This document shows positions 10,842 through 17,754 of a DNA stretch of 64,000 nucleotides, piece after piece. The DNA is from Duganella aceris. Its GTDB lineage: Bacteria > Pseudomonadota > Gammaproteobacteria > Burkholderiales > Burkholderiaceae_D. The notes below the pieces were generated by a model. The model searched no databases. It was not told where the DNA came from and worked only from the letters and a program-made list of their open reading frames with translations. Both the position numbers and the translations under genes were made by a program. The number at the start of each line of letters is the position of its first letter. Position 1 is the first letter of the stretch. The stretch covers positions 186,001-250,000 of the forward strand of contig NZ_JAADJT010000004.1 in assembly GCF_011090165.1 (NCBI RefSeq). The letters run 5' to 3'.

Positions 10842-11531
10842 TTAAATAATATCGATGTCTGGTACCGGGTTGCCGCGCCATGTTAACCGATACGCCGCGC
10901 CTTTGCGCACATTCCCCACCAGCGCGGGACGGAAGCAGGCCAGGTTGATGCCCTCGGGGCGCCGCACGCTGGGGTAGATGATGCCGAGCGAGCCGCCGTC
11001 CAGCAGGCGTTCCGCCAGCGTCTGCGATTCGATATAACTGTCCGGCGCCAGGCAGGCTTCGTAGCGCGCCTGGCCGCGCAGGTCGTGGAAGGTGGCGGTG
11101 AAATCGGCCAGCATGCACTGGTACTGCACGCTGTCGTCGAAGCGGTTGATCTCGGCGTATTCGACGGCTTTGTGGAAGCTGACTTCCGCCAGCGCGGTCT
11201 CGACGTCGAAGGCGCAATACCACGCGCCGCGCCGGCCGTCGTTGAAGCGGCTGCCCTGCGGATGGGCGTAGGTAAAGGCGGCGTTGACGATGCGGAAGTT
11301 GGGCACGCCGAACACCAGCTCGTCGACATTGATGCCGGCCGCGCCGCCGTTCTGCGTGCGCAGGCGGGCGTTGGTGGCATTATCCAGGTCGAACAGGTCG
11401 CGCAGGTGGTCGTCGCTGTCGGCCAGCGGCGCCAGCACCGAATCCTCGACGTCGGCGAAGCGGGAGGGCAGCAAACGGCAAGTGTCGAACTGGCGCAGCG
11501 TGGTTAAAGGGGGAATCAGGCTGACCGGCAC
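10842..11531 (-). CDS. RES-domain toxin (NAD+ phosphorylase/hydrolase type)
   Basis: 229-residue RES-domain protein. Characterised RES toxins of type II toxin-antitoxin pairs degrade NAD+. The conserved Arg (GSRFNDG), Tyr (AWYCAF) and Glu (ALAEVSFHKAVEY) are present in order, as is the later YPSVRRPEG segment. The start is a GTG that directly abuts the antitoxin stop (TAAGTG, no spacer), so translation should depend on the upstream cistron. Length is within the family range and all signature residues are kept, so it looks functional. Confidence 0.87.
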   Translation of the reverse strand: MPVSLIPPLTTLRQFDTCRLLPSRFADVEDSVLAPLADSDDHLRDLFDLDNATNARLRTQNGGAAGINVDELVFGVPNFRIVNAAFTYAHPQGSRFNDGRRGAWYCAFDVETALAEVSFHKAVEYAEINRFDDSVQYQCMLADFTATFHDLRGQARYEACLAPDSYIESQTLAERLLDGGSLGIIYPSVRRPEGINLACFRPALVGNVRKGAAYRLTWRGNPVPDIDII

Positions 11532-11966
11532 TTACAGTCCTCCACGGCGCGCGTCCAGCAGCTGGCGCACGGTTTGCATCGCCAGCAGGCCGCCGCCCAG
11601 CATATACGCCAGCGGCGTGCGGCCTTCGAAGATCTGGTTGCTGTTGGGCAGGCCGATCCATTCATCGGCGAGCTTGTCGCCGTAGATGATGTGCAGCGCC
11701 TTGTAGATGCCGAGCAGGTAGCTGATGCGCGTGATGCAGTCGACTTCCAGCGTGCGCTCGGGGTTCTTTTTCCAGTCGTAGTAGCTGCTGTTGGAGAGGC
11801 CGCCGAGCAGTTGGCGCGCGTCCTCGTCGCGCACCTTCCAGGTGGCGACCAGCTTGAAAAAGCCCTTCAGGGCGGACTTGGACAGCCGCTCGCGCTCGGC
11901 CTTGGCGTTCAGATCCACCAGTACGGTCGGCTCGAAGCGGCTGCGGGGGTAGGCATAGGTCAACAT
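11532..11966 (-). CDS. Xre/MbcA/ParS-type antitoxin (DUF2384)
   Basis: 144-residue antitoxin partner of the RES toxin. The N-terminal half carries an Xre-like helix-turn-helix (QLLGGLSNSSYYDWKKN). The C-terminal half carries the toxin-binding domain that ends in GRTPLAYMLGGGLLAMQTVR, followed by a short tail that in this family can plug the toxin active site. A good ribosome binding site (GGAGGATTT) precedes ATG. The antitoxin-first order and zero-base junction with the toxin are typical of co-regulated pairs. Confidence 0.88.
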   Translation of the reverse strand: MLTYAYPRSRFEPTVLVDLNAKAERERLSKSALKGFFKLVATWKVRDEDARQLLGGLSNSSYYDWKKNPERTLEVDCITRISYLLGIYKALHIIYGDKLADEWIGLPNSNQIFEGRTPLAYMLGGGLLAMQTVRQLLDARRGGL

Positions 11967-11987
11967 AAATCCTCCGTTAATGGATGA

Positions 11988-12016
11988 TTTATACTCCTAT
12001 TTCGGAAAAATGGCAA
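11988..12016 (-). promoter_or_regulatory. Sigma-70-type promoter of the RES/Xre operon
   Basis: On the minus strand, a -35 hexamer TTGCCA (12016-12011) and a -10 hexamer TATAAA (11993-11988) are separated by exactly 17 bases, each matching the consensus at five of six positions. The expected transcript start is about 15 bases upstream of the antitoxin ATG, leaving room for its strong ribosome binding site. Confidence 0.6.
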
Positions 12017-12058
12017 TCCGTGTGCAACTGGATTAACATCGCTGCAGGGAGGTGGGTG

Positions 12059-12499
12059 ATGAAAATACTATCTATTGCAATGCTTGCCGCGCTGGCCATG
12101 CCGGCATGGGCGGCGCCGGTATTCACCGGAAGACAGCTGGAGGTGGCCAGTGTCGAGCGGGCCTTCGCGGCGACCATGAAAGCGCGCGACCATGCGGCGT
12201 TTGCGGTTTTTTTGTCGGAGGAGGCGGTCTTCACTGGTGACGGCAAGACCTTGCAAGGCAAGCAGGCGGTGGCGGAGGACTGGAAGAAGTTCTACGCCAA
12301 GCCCGACGCGCCGTTTTCGTGGGAGCCGGATCAGGTGGATGTGCTGGCCTCCGGCACGCTGGCGCGCACCTCGGGCCCTGTCTACGCGCCGGACGGAAAG
12401 CTGATCGCCCGCTTCAACTCGATCTGGCGGCTGGAGGCACCGAACACTTGGCGCGTCGTCTTCGATGGCGGCACGGAAGTGTGCAGCTGCAAAAAGTAA
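12059..12499 (+). CDS. DUF4440 / SnoaL-like (NTF2 fold) exported protein
   Basis: 146-residue protein with a signal peptide (MKILSIAMLAALAMPAWA) and a DUF4440/SnoaL-like domain (VERAFAATMKARDHAAFAVF, then EEAVFTGDGKTLQGKQAV and a C-terminal WRLEAPNTWRVVFDGG). Such domains form an NTF2-like cone that binds small ligands; the role here is unknown. The start at 12059 follows a strong GGGAGGTGGGTG and opens directly into the signal peptide; the longer reading upstream adds 25 residues that would spoil it. It is divergent from the RES/Xre operon. Confidence 0.8.
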   Translation: MKILSIAMLAALAMPAWAAPVFTGRQLEVASVERAFAATMKARDHAAFAVFLSEEAVFTGDGKTLQGKQAVAEDWKKFYAKPDAPFSWEPDQVDVLASGTLARTSGPVYAPDGKLIARFNSIWRLEAPNTWRVVFDGGTEVCSCKK

Positions 12500-12892
12500 T
12501 GTTGCCGTACCGTTGATTCAATGAGGTGGTTGATGGACTTCCGCTAACGCCCCATAGCTGCCGTTTGAGTTTCGATAGCCAATGTCTACTTTGCAGCGAG
12601 TTGCCGTCTCTCATATTGCGCCACGAACGTCTTGTGTACGACTTTGTGCCGACGAGTATCCGCGCGAGAAGTTCTGTGGCAGAAAGACTGAAAAACCGAG
12701 CCTCAGTCGTTAGCGACTGCTCGAAAGGTCGCCAATCCTCATGTCAGCCCTGAGCGTTCGCGCATTTCTCCTGGTAATACATTTCGGATGAGAGTTCAAT
12801 CTCGTCGACCATGTTCTGACCTCCAACAACTCCAGATCGTCCGTGTAATGCGGCTACGCGGCCAATGCTGTGGGCGCCGTGCCGTTCAGACC
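12500..12892. other. Non-coding gap in accessory region
   Basis: About 390 bases without a credible gene. Base composition is lower in GC than the flanks and short open frames here lack ribosome binding sites or recognisable products. A perfect 6-bp hairpin (CAGTCG/CGACTG, 12704-12719) is not followed by a T-run on either strand. Probably the edge of inserted DNA. Confidence 0.5.
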
Positions 12893-13513
12893 TCAGCGTT
12901 TAGGCCGGGCGTTTCGCTTCGCATCGGCCTCGTCAAGGAGGCTCGTGATCTTGGGAAACTTTTCGAGGTAGATCCTCAAACTGTGGTTGCCCTTGCGCAC
13001 GTCGTGCGATGCGGCAATGCCGATAAGGTCCGCCTGGTCGATCGGATCATCCTTACCCTCCGGCCATGAGGCGAACCCGTAAATGATTAGAAGTGAGGGC
13101 GGCGCCAATCCTAACTTCCCCGTGGCCCGGTCCTCGTCGTACCATCCCGGCTGGTGCAGGGCGTGCATGTCGATGGCCAAGTAGACCCGATGTCGCCAAT
13201 ACTCCTCGTGATCCTCGCAAAGCACCTTGTGCGACAGCTCCGTCACGCCCCGTTTGAGCACTTTGTACGTTTCGATGTGCCGCGCAGCGGTCAACCAGAC
13301 CAGACGGTCCGGACGGACATGCTCGCACCGTCCGTCGTCGGTCAAGGCCGCGTGGGCTCGTTGAAGTGAAAGGATCGCCTGATCGAGGTGGTTCTTACTT
13401 TCGCGATCTTTCCGGTTAACGTTGATCGCCAACCACGCGAAATAGCCTGACACGCACATGGCGACGACCGAGGCGGCCGGGGCGAGCAAGGGCACGATAT
13501 TGATATCAGCCAT
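12893..13513 (-). CDS. Membrane-anchored hypothetical protein coupled to NucS-domain gene
   Basis: 206-residue protein I do not recognise. Residues about 8-30 (LLAPAASVVAMCVSGYFAWL) form one transmembrane segment; the remainder is soluble and rich in charged residues and tryptophan, with no catalytic motif that I can name. Its start overlaps the end of the NucS-domain gene by eight bases, which implies translational coupling and joint function. A short-lived inner-membrane partner or effector of the nuclease is one possibility, without further support. Confidence 0.6.
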   Translation of the reverse strand: MADINIVPLLAPAASVVAMCVSGYFAWLAINVNRKDRESKNHLDQAILSLQRAHAALTDDGRCEHVRPDRLVWLTAARHIETYKVLKRGVTELSHKVLCEDHEEYWRHRVYLAIDMHALHQPGWYDEDRATGKLGLAPPSLLIIYGFASWPEGKDDPIDQADLIGIAASHDVRKGNHSLRIYLEKFPKITSLLDEADAKRNARPKR

Positions 13514-14309
13514 GGAGCGCTACCGGTCGCAGGTCCACTTTCAGGTCGTACTCCATGAGACGAACGTTGGGCACCTGCGTCGCTGCATACCGGAGTTTCT
13601 GCCCGATGTCGGACGCAACGATGACTCCGTAGACCTTCTTCTCGCCAGCCAGGTGCTCTTTCACCCAGCCCATGTAGCGCAGGATCTGCCCTAGCGTGGC
13701 GTCGGGGCCGCGACCCAGTTTCAGTTCAAGCACGTAAAAATCGCCGCTGCTAGTAGCGAGGATATCAATCGGTCCAACGTCCGTCTGGAACTCAACACCG
13801 TCACGGTCGTCGGTGCGGTAAAGAGTCAGCGGTGCGGTGTGATCGGGAAGCTTGGGTAAGTTTCTGGCGAGGTAATCGCGCAGGTGCGCTTCGAGCGCGA
13901 ACATACCGTACGCGTTGTCCGTCACTTCGATGGTTTCGACGACTGACGGCGAGTTTTCGCCAACACCGTCCGCTAGGCGCACCACTAAATCCCCATCCGT
14001 CGCCTTGGCGATCTCCCAAACGCCATGCTTTTCAGGCTCATACCGAACGACCTTGCCGCGACCGGTGTTGAACAGATAGTCGTAGGGCGTGTCGGAGATC
14101 CGGGGCTTCTTGTTCTCGCTGTAATGAATACGTGACGGGTGATTCACCGCGCCCGAAATGATGCTACACGTCATTGAACTGTCGTTGACATCGTCCCCAT
14201 ACATCGAGCGGATCTTCGCCTTAATGGCGGGATAGGTGCATTCCCCGTTCATCTGCTGTACCGCTTCCTTGACCATTTGCCAGACTGGTTTCTTGCTCCC
14301 GTTGTTCAT
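13506..14309 (-). CDS. NucS/DUF91-type PD-(D/E)XK nuclease-domain protein
   Basis: 267 residues from the ATG at 14309 (an in-frame ATG at 14327 would add six). The C-terminal part (about 140-260) has the NucS-like nuclease core: GPIDILATSSGDFYVLELKL supplies the Asp and Glu-x-Lys metal residues, followed by LGQILRYMGWVKEHLA. The N-terminal part (about 10-90) looks like a small helical DNA-binding domain seen in restriction-type nucleases (VWQMVKEAVQQMNGECTYPA, with a conserved Gly-Lys-Val ending). Known NucS acts in mismatch repair in archaea and actinobacteria; this stand-alone proteobacterial form in an accessory region could instead be a restriction or defence nuclease. That is inference. 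Confidence 0.72.
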   Translation of the reverse strand: MNNGSKKPVWQMVKEAVQQMNGECTYPAIKAKIRSMYGDDVNDSSMTCSIISGAVNHPSRIHYSENKKPRISDTPYDYLFNTGRGKVVRYEPEKHGVWEIAKATDGDLVVRLADGVGENSPSVVETIEVTDNAYGMFALEAHLRDYLARNLPKLPDHTAPLTLYRTDDRDGVEFQTDVGPIDILATSSGDFYVLELKLGRGPDATLGQILRYMGWVKEHLAGEKKVYGVIVASDIGQKLRYAATQVPNVRLMEYDLKVDLRPVALHG

Positions 14310-14433
14310 CGTTTGTCGCCCTCGCATTCGTTGGTGGTTTTGTCGGGATGGGACGGATCCGTCCTGCTGCGTCGAGAATTTTTACATAGCGAGGCAGTCG
14401 ACGAAATTCGTTACAGAAGCATCGACGTCACAG

Positions 14434-14553
14434 ATGAAGCCAGAAGCGGTCAGCCATCCGGTTGGATCGAATGTCGCCTTTTGGCCGATTGTGCTCATTT
14501 ACGCCGTCGGTACCACCCTGATTTTATTCTTTCTTTTTCATCAGACCGGCTAA
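14434..14553 (+). CDS. Possible 39-residue single-pass membrane peptide
   Basis: A short open frame encodes a peptide with one clean transmembrane stretch (VAFWPIVLIYAVGTTLILFF) and short polar ends. It lies between two genes on the opposite strand, has no clear ribosome binding site, and no family is recognised. It is listed because the hydrophobic profile is coherent, but it may be a chance frame. Confidence 0.22.
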   Translation: MKPEAVSHPVGSNVAFWPIVLIYAVGTTLILFFLFHQTG

Positions 14554-14597
14554 TGAGGCAAACGGATTATGCGTTGCCGGCGCGATCTCGACCGATT

Positions 14598-14897
14598 TCA
14601 GACTAGTCCCCGGTCGGCCTCAAGATAACGCGAGTGTTCGTTATCGTGGCAGTAGAGACACAGCAATTCCCAGTTGCTGCCATCAGGCGGATTGTTGTCG
14701 TGATTGTGGTCACGATGGTGCACGGTAAGTTGCGACACATTGGTATGCGTAAATTCGCGCATGCAGCGACCGCACACCCACGGATACATTTTCAGCGAGC
14801 GCTCGCGATAGCCTAGATCGCGCTGGTCGGCCGCGCGTCGGGCTTCAGCCACAATTTTGTCCAGCCGCGCGGCGTCCGGCTTTTTTCCAACGGTCAT
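14598..14897 (-). CDS. YajD-family HNH nuclease
   Basis: 99-residue protein closely resembling E. coli YajD. It has the zinc-binding CGRCMREF, the LTVHHRDHNHDNNP stretch with HH and the Asn-rich turn, and GSNWELLCLYCHDNEHSRY, which supplies the second cysteine pair and the final His. It is a compact HNH/ββα-metal domain with presumed DNA nicking activity; the biological role is unknown. The start at 14897 is chosen for AAGGAA seven bases upstream; an upstream in-frame start adds eight residues. Confidence 0.85.
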   Translation of the reverse strand: MTVGKKPDAARLDKIVAEARRAADQRDLGYRERSLKMYPWVCGRCMREFTHTNVSQLTVHHRDHNHDNNPPDGSNWELLCLYCHDNEHSRYLEADRGLV

Positions 14898-15211
14898 AAT
14901 TATTTCCTTCCCCAAAGGCAATCGGATTCGCTCAGCATAGCATTCTCACTCAACACCGAGGCCACCCCAACGCCGTTGGAGGATGCAAGCATGATGGAAA
15001 TCTCATTAAGACATTACATGTTCGTAAGGTTCAGTGGTTGCCGACTGCTGTGTCATTAGGCCTCATCACCTGGGTCCCCCTATGAAAACATTCGTGAGTC
15101 GGCGAAAAATCGTGGTTGTCCGCATAAATTCGCGGCGCCAATCGAACGCGCAACTGATTTCTAAACTGCCAGAATAAAAACCGAGGCAACCCATCAACAT
15201 GCGAGGACACA
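14898..15211. other. Intergenic gap upstream of the CMD-like gene
   Basis: About 310 bases with no credible gene. It should contain the promoters of the divergent YajD-type gene and the CMD-like/patatin/dehydrogenase run, but I see no hexamer pair convincing enough to mark. Confidence 0.4.
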
Positions 15212-15778
15212 TTGCGACTTCCACTCATCCCCCCGAACCAACTCACCCCCGAACAAAAGCCGCTGTACGACAGCATGCGCAAGGGGATTGCCAGCAACTT
15301 CAACGCCTTCAAGGTCGAGAACGAAGAGGGCGCCTTGATGGGGCCATGGAATCCCTGGCTGCATGAACCGGGCATCGGCAAGGCGATCTGGGATCTGACG
15401 CTGGCCATGACCGCGAATGCCGTCTTGCCCGACAACGTACGCCAGATCGCGATCCTGGTGGTCGGCGCCCGTTTCGACGCGGCCTATGAGTTGTATGCCC
15501 ATGTCGCCGTCGCTGAAAAAGAGGGCATGTCGGCCGAACGTCTGGCCGCGCTGGTGGCGGACCTGAAGCCGGCCGATCTTTCCAAGGAAGAGAACGTCGC
15601 GTTCGATTTTTCCTACGCTTTGAGCCGCGGAGGCACGCTGCCCGAACCGCTGTACCGCCTGGCGGTGAGCACGTTCGGCCAGCACGGCACCAACGAGCTG
15701 ATCTACCTGGTCGGCCTGTATGCGCTGGTGTCGACGACGCTGAACGGTTTCAACGTGCCGGTGCCTGAACGTGAATAA
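15212..15778 (+). CDS. Carboxymuconolactone decarboxylase-like protein lacking the CxxC
   Basis: 188-residue CMD-fold protein. It aligns with the family through LTPEQKPLYDSM, LPDNVRQIAILVVGARFDAAYELYAHVAVAEKEG and the C-terminal LVGLYALVSTTLNGFNVPVP. The redox cysteines of the AhpD group are absent, being replaced by AYELYAH. The start is TTG at 15212, preceded by GCGAGGACACA, and begins the family N-terminus. The 3' end overlaps the patatin gene by eight bases. The activity is uncertain. Confidence 0.8.
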   Translation: MRLPLIPPNQLTPEQKPLYDSMRKGIASNFNAFKVENEEGALMGPWNPWLHEPGIGKAIWDLTLAMTANAVLPDNVRQIAILVVGARFDAAYELYAHVAVAEKEGMSAERLAALVADLKPADLSKEENVAFDFSYALSRGGTLPEPLYRLAVSTFGQHGTNELIYLVGLYALVSTTLNGFNVPVPERE

Positions 15779-16961
15779 ACGTGATCCTGCGGTGTCGCGC
15801 GACGCCCGTATCGCGCCGGCCAGCCGGGCCGGGTCCGAGTTCGGCAGCGTCGCCCTGGTGCTGCAGGGCGGCGGCGCGCTTGGCGCTTACCAGGCCGGCG
15901 TGTATGAGCGCCTGCTGGAAGGCGGCATCGAGCCTACCTGGTTGGCCGGCATTTCAATCGGCGCCATCAACTGCGCCATCATCGCCGGCAACGCCAGGGA
16001 GAACCGGGTCGCGCGCCTGCGGGAATTCTGGGAGCTGGTGAGCGACAGCGATCGCGGCGCGCCCGGCGTCTTCACCGGCCTGCCGATGGTCGATGCCACG
16101 CGGGCGTGGGTCAACCAGCTGGCGGCCGGCCGTGCATTCGCGCAGGGCGTGAGCGGCTTTTTCGAACCGCGCGTGCCGCCGCCTTATTTGCTATGGAACG
16201 GCGGCGGCGCCACCAGCTACTACGACACGACGCCGTTGCGCGCCACCCTCGAGCGGCTGGTCGATTTCGACCGCATCAACGCCGGGGAGACTCGCCTCAG
16301 CGTCGGCGCGGTCAACGTCCGCACCGGCAATTTCGCTTATTTCGACAATACCTCCGACCTGATTATCCGGCCCGAGCACATCATGGCCAGCGGCGCCTTG
16401 CCGCCGGGCTTCGATGCGGTGGAGATAGACGGCGAAAAGTATTGGGACGGTGGCATGGTGTCCAACACGCCGCTCGATTGGGTGCTGTCCAACAGCTCCG
16501 GGCGGGATACGCAGGTGTGGCAAGTGGACCTGTGGAGTGCCCATGGTGAACTGCCGAGCGACCTGGCCAGCGTCGCCACGCGCATGAAGGAGATCCAGTA
16601 TTCAAGCCGCACGCGCAGCGCCACCGACTCCTTGCGCAAGGTGAAGAAATTGCGCGCCGCGCTGAGCGAGCTGCTGGCCCTGATCCCCGCCGACATCGCG
16701 GACTCGCCTCAGGCCCGTTTGCTGGCGGGGGCGGCCGACGCTACGCTCTACAACATCGTTGAACTGGTGTACCGCTCGGCGACCTACGAGGGCCAGTACA
16801 AGGACGTGGAATTCTCACGCCGGACCATGACCGAGCATTGGCAGGCCGGCTATACCGACGCGGACGCCACGCTCGCGCATCCGGAAATCATGAAGCTACC
16901 CAGTATCGAAAACAACCCAGCCATTTTCGACTTCCTCACGAAGCCGGCTCAACCTATTTAA
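15771..16961 (+). CDS. Patatin-like phospholipase/esterase (DUF3734-type)
   Basis: 396-residue patatin-family hydrolase. The oxyanion loop GGGALGAYQAG (about residues 33-43), nucleophile elbow GISIGAINC (Ser in GxSxG) and catalytic Asp in YWDGGMVSNTP (about 222-232) form the Ser-Asp dyad. The C-terminal 150 residues with EIQYSSRTRS are typical of the group annotated with DUF3734. The start is GTG at 15771, inside the previous gene's end (GTGAATAA), so the genes are coupled. Being followed after nine bases by 3-hydroxybutyrate dehydrogenase hints at polyhydroxybutyrate or lipid turnover, but the substrate is not evident. Confidence 0.88.
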   Translation: MNKRDPAVSRDARIAPASRAGSEFGSVALVLQGGGALGAYQAGVYERLLEGGIEPTWLAGISIGAINCAIIAGNARENRVARLREFWELVSDSDRGAPGVFTGLPMVDATRAWVNQLAAGRAFAQGVSGFFEPRVPPPYLLWNGGGATSYYDTTPLRATLERLVDFDRINAGETRLSVGAVNVRTGNFAYFDNTSDLIIRPEHIMASGALPPGFDAVEIDGEKYWDGGMVSNTPLDWVLSNSSGRDTQVWQVDLWSAHGELPSDLASVATRMKEIQYSSRTRSATDSLRKVKKLRAALSELLALIPADIADSPQARLLAGAADATLYNIVELVYRSATYEGQYKDVEFSRRTMTEHWQAGYTDADATLAHPEIMKLPSIENNPAIFDFLTKPAQPI

Positions 16962-16970
16962 AAGACCATC

Positions 16971-17753
16971 ATGAATCTTCAAGACAAAGTCGCAGTCGTC
17001 ACCGGCGCCGCCAGCGGTATCGGCAAACAGATCGCCACCGTATATTTCCAGAACGGCGCCAAGGTCGTCATCGCCGACCTGAACCTGGAGCAGGCCCAAG
17101 CGGTCGCCACCGAACTCGATCCATCGGGCCAACGCGCGATCGCGGTGGCGATGGACGTCACCAATGAAGAGCAGGTCGAGGCCGGCATCGCCGCCGCCGC
17201 GGACCAGCTCGGTGGAATCGACATTCTGGTGTCGAACGCCGGCATCCAGATCGTGGCGCCGATCGAGTCCTTCGATTTCGCCAACTGGAAGAAGATGTTG
17301 GCGATCCACCTGGACGGCGCTTTCCTGACCACGCGCGCCTGCCTGAAGCGCATGTACGCGCAAAAACGCGGCGGCAGCGTGATCTACATGGGTTCCGTGC
17401 ACTCAAAAGAAGCCTCGGTATTGAAGGCGCCGTACGTCACCGCCAAGCATGGACTGATCGGTCTGGCCAAGACGGTGGCGAAAGAGGGCGCGGCGCACGG
17501 TGTGCGCGCCAACGTCATCTGCCCGGGCTTTGTGCGCACGCCGCTGGTGGAAAAACAGATTCCAGAACAGGCCAAGGAGCTGGGTATCACGGAGGACGAA
17601 GTCATCAAGAACGTGATGTTGAAGGAGACGGTCGACGGTGAATTCACCACGGTCGACGATGTGGCGCAGACGGCGCTGTTTCTGGCGGCCTTCCCGAGCA
17701 ATGCCTTGACTGGACAGTCGATCGTGGTCAGCCACGGGTGGTTCATGCAATAG
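16971..17753 (+). CDS. 3-hydroxybutyrate dehydrogenase (SDR family)
   Basis: 260-residue short-chain dehydrogenase that should oxidise D-3-hydroxybutyrate to acetoacetate with NAD+. The nucleotide-binding TGAASGIGK, the NAG motif (VSNAGIQ), catalytic Ser (MGSVHS) and YVTAK are all present. The length and the C-terminal [16 protein letters not shown] ending match the bdhA family well. It is the last gene of the CMD-like/patatin unit and ends one base from the convergent recJ. Confidence 0.88.
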   Translation: MNLQDKVAVVTGAASGIGKQIATVYFQNGAKVVIADLNLEQAQAVATELDPSGQRAIAVAMDVTNEEQVEAGIAAAADQLGGIDILVSNAGIQIVAPIESFDFANWKKMLAIHLDGAFLTTRACLKRMYAQKRGGSVIYMGSVHSKEASVLKAPYVTAKHGLIGLAKTVAKEGAAHGVRANVICPGFVRTPLVEKQIPEQAKELGITEDEVIKNVMLKETVDGEFTTVDDVAQTALFLAAFPSNALTGQSIVVSHGWFMQ

Positions 17754-17754
17754 A

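Noticed and set aside
12704..12719. Hairpin CAGTCG-TTAG-CGACTG as a terminator
   Set aside because: Short stem with no T-run on either strand; not supported.
12526..12753. Short open frame of 75 codons in the gap after the DUF4440 gene
   Set aside because: No ribosome binding site, no family resemblance, and unusual composition; not listed as a gene.
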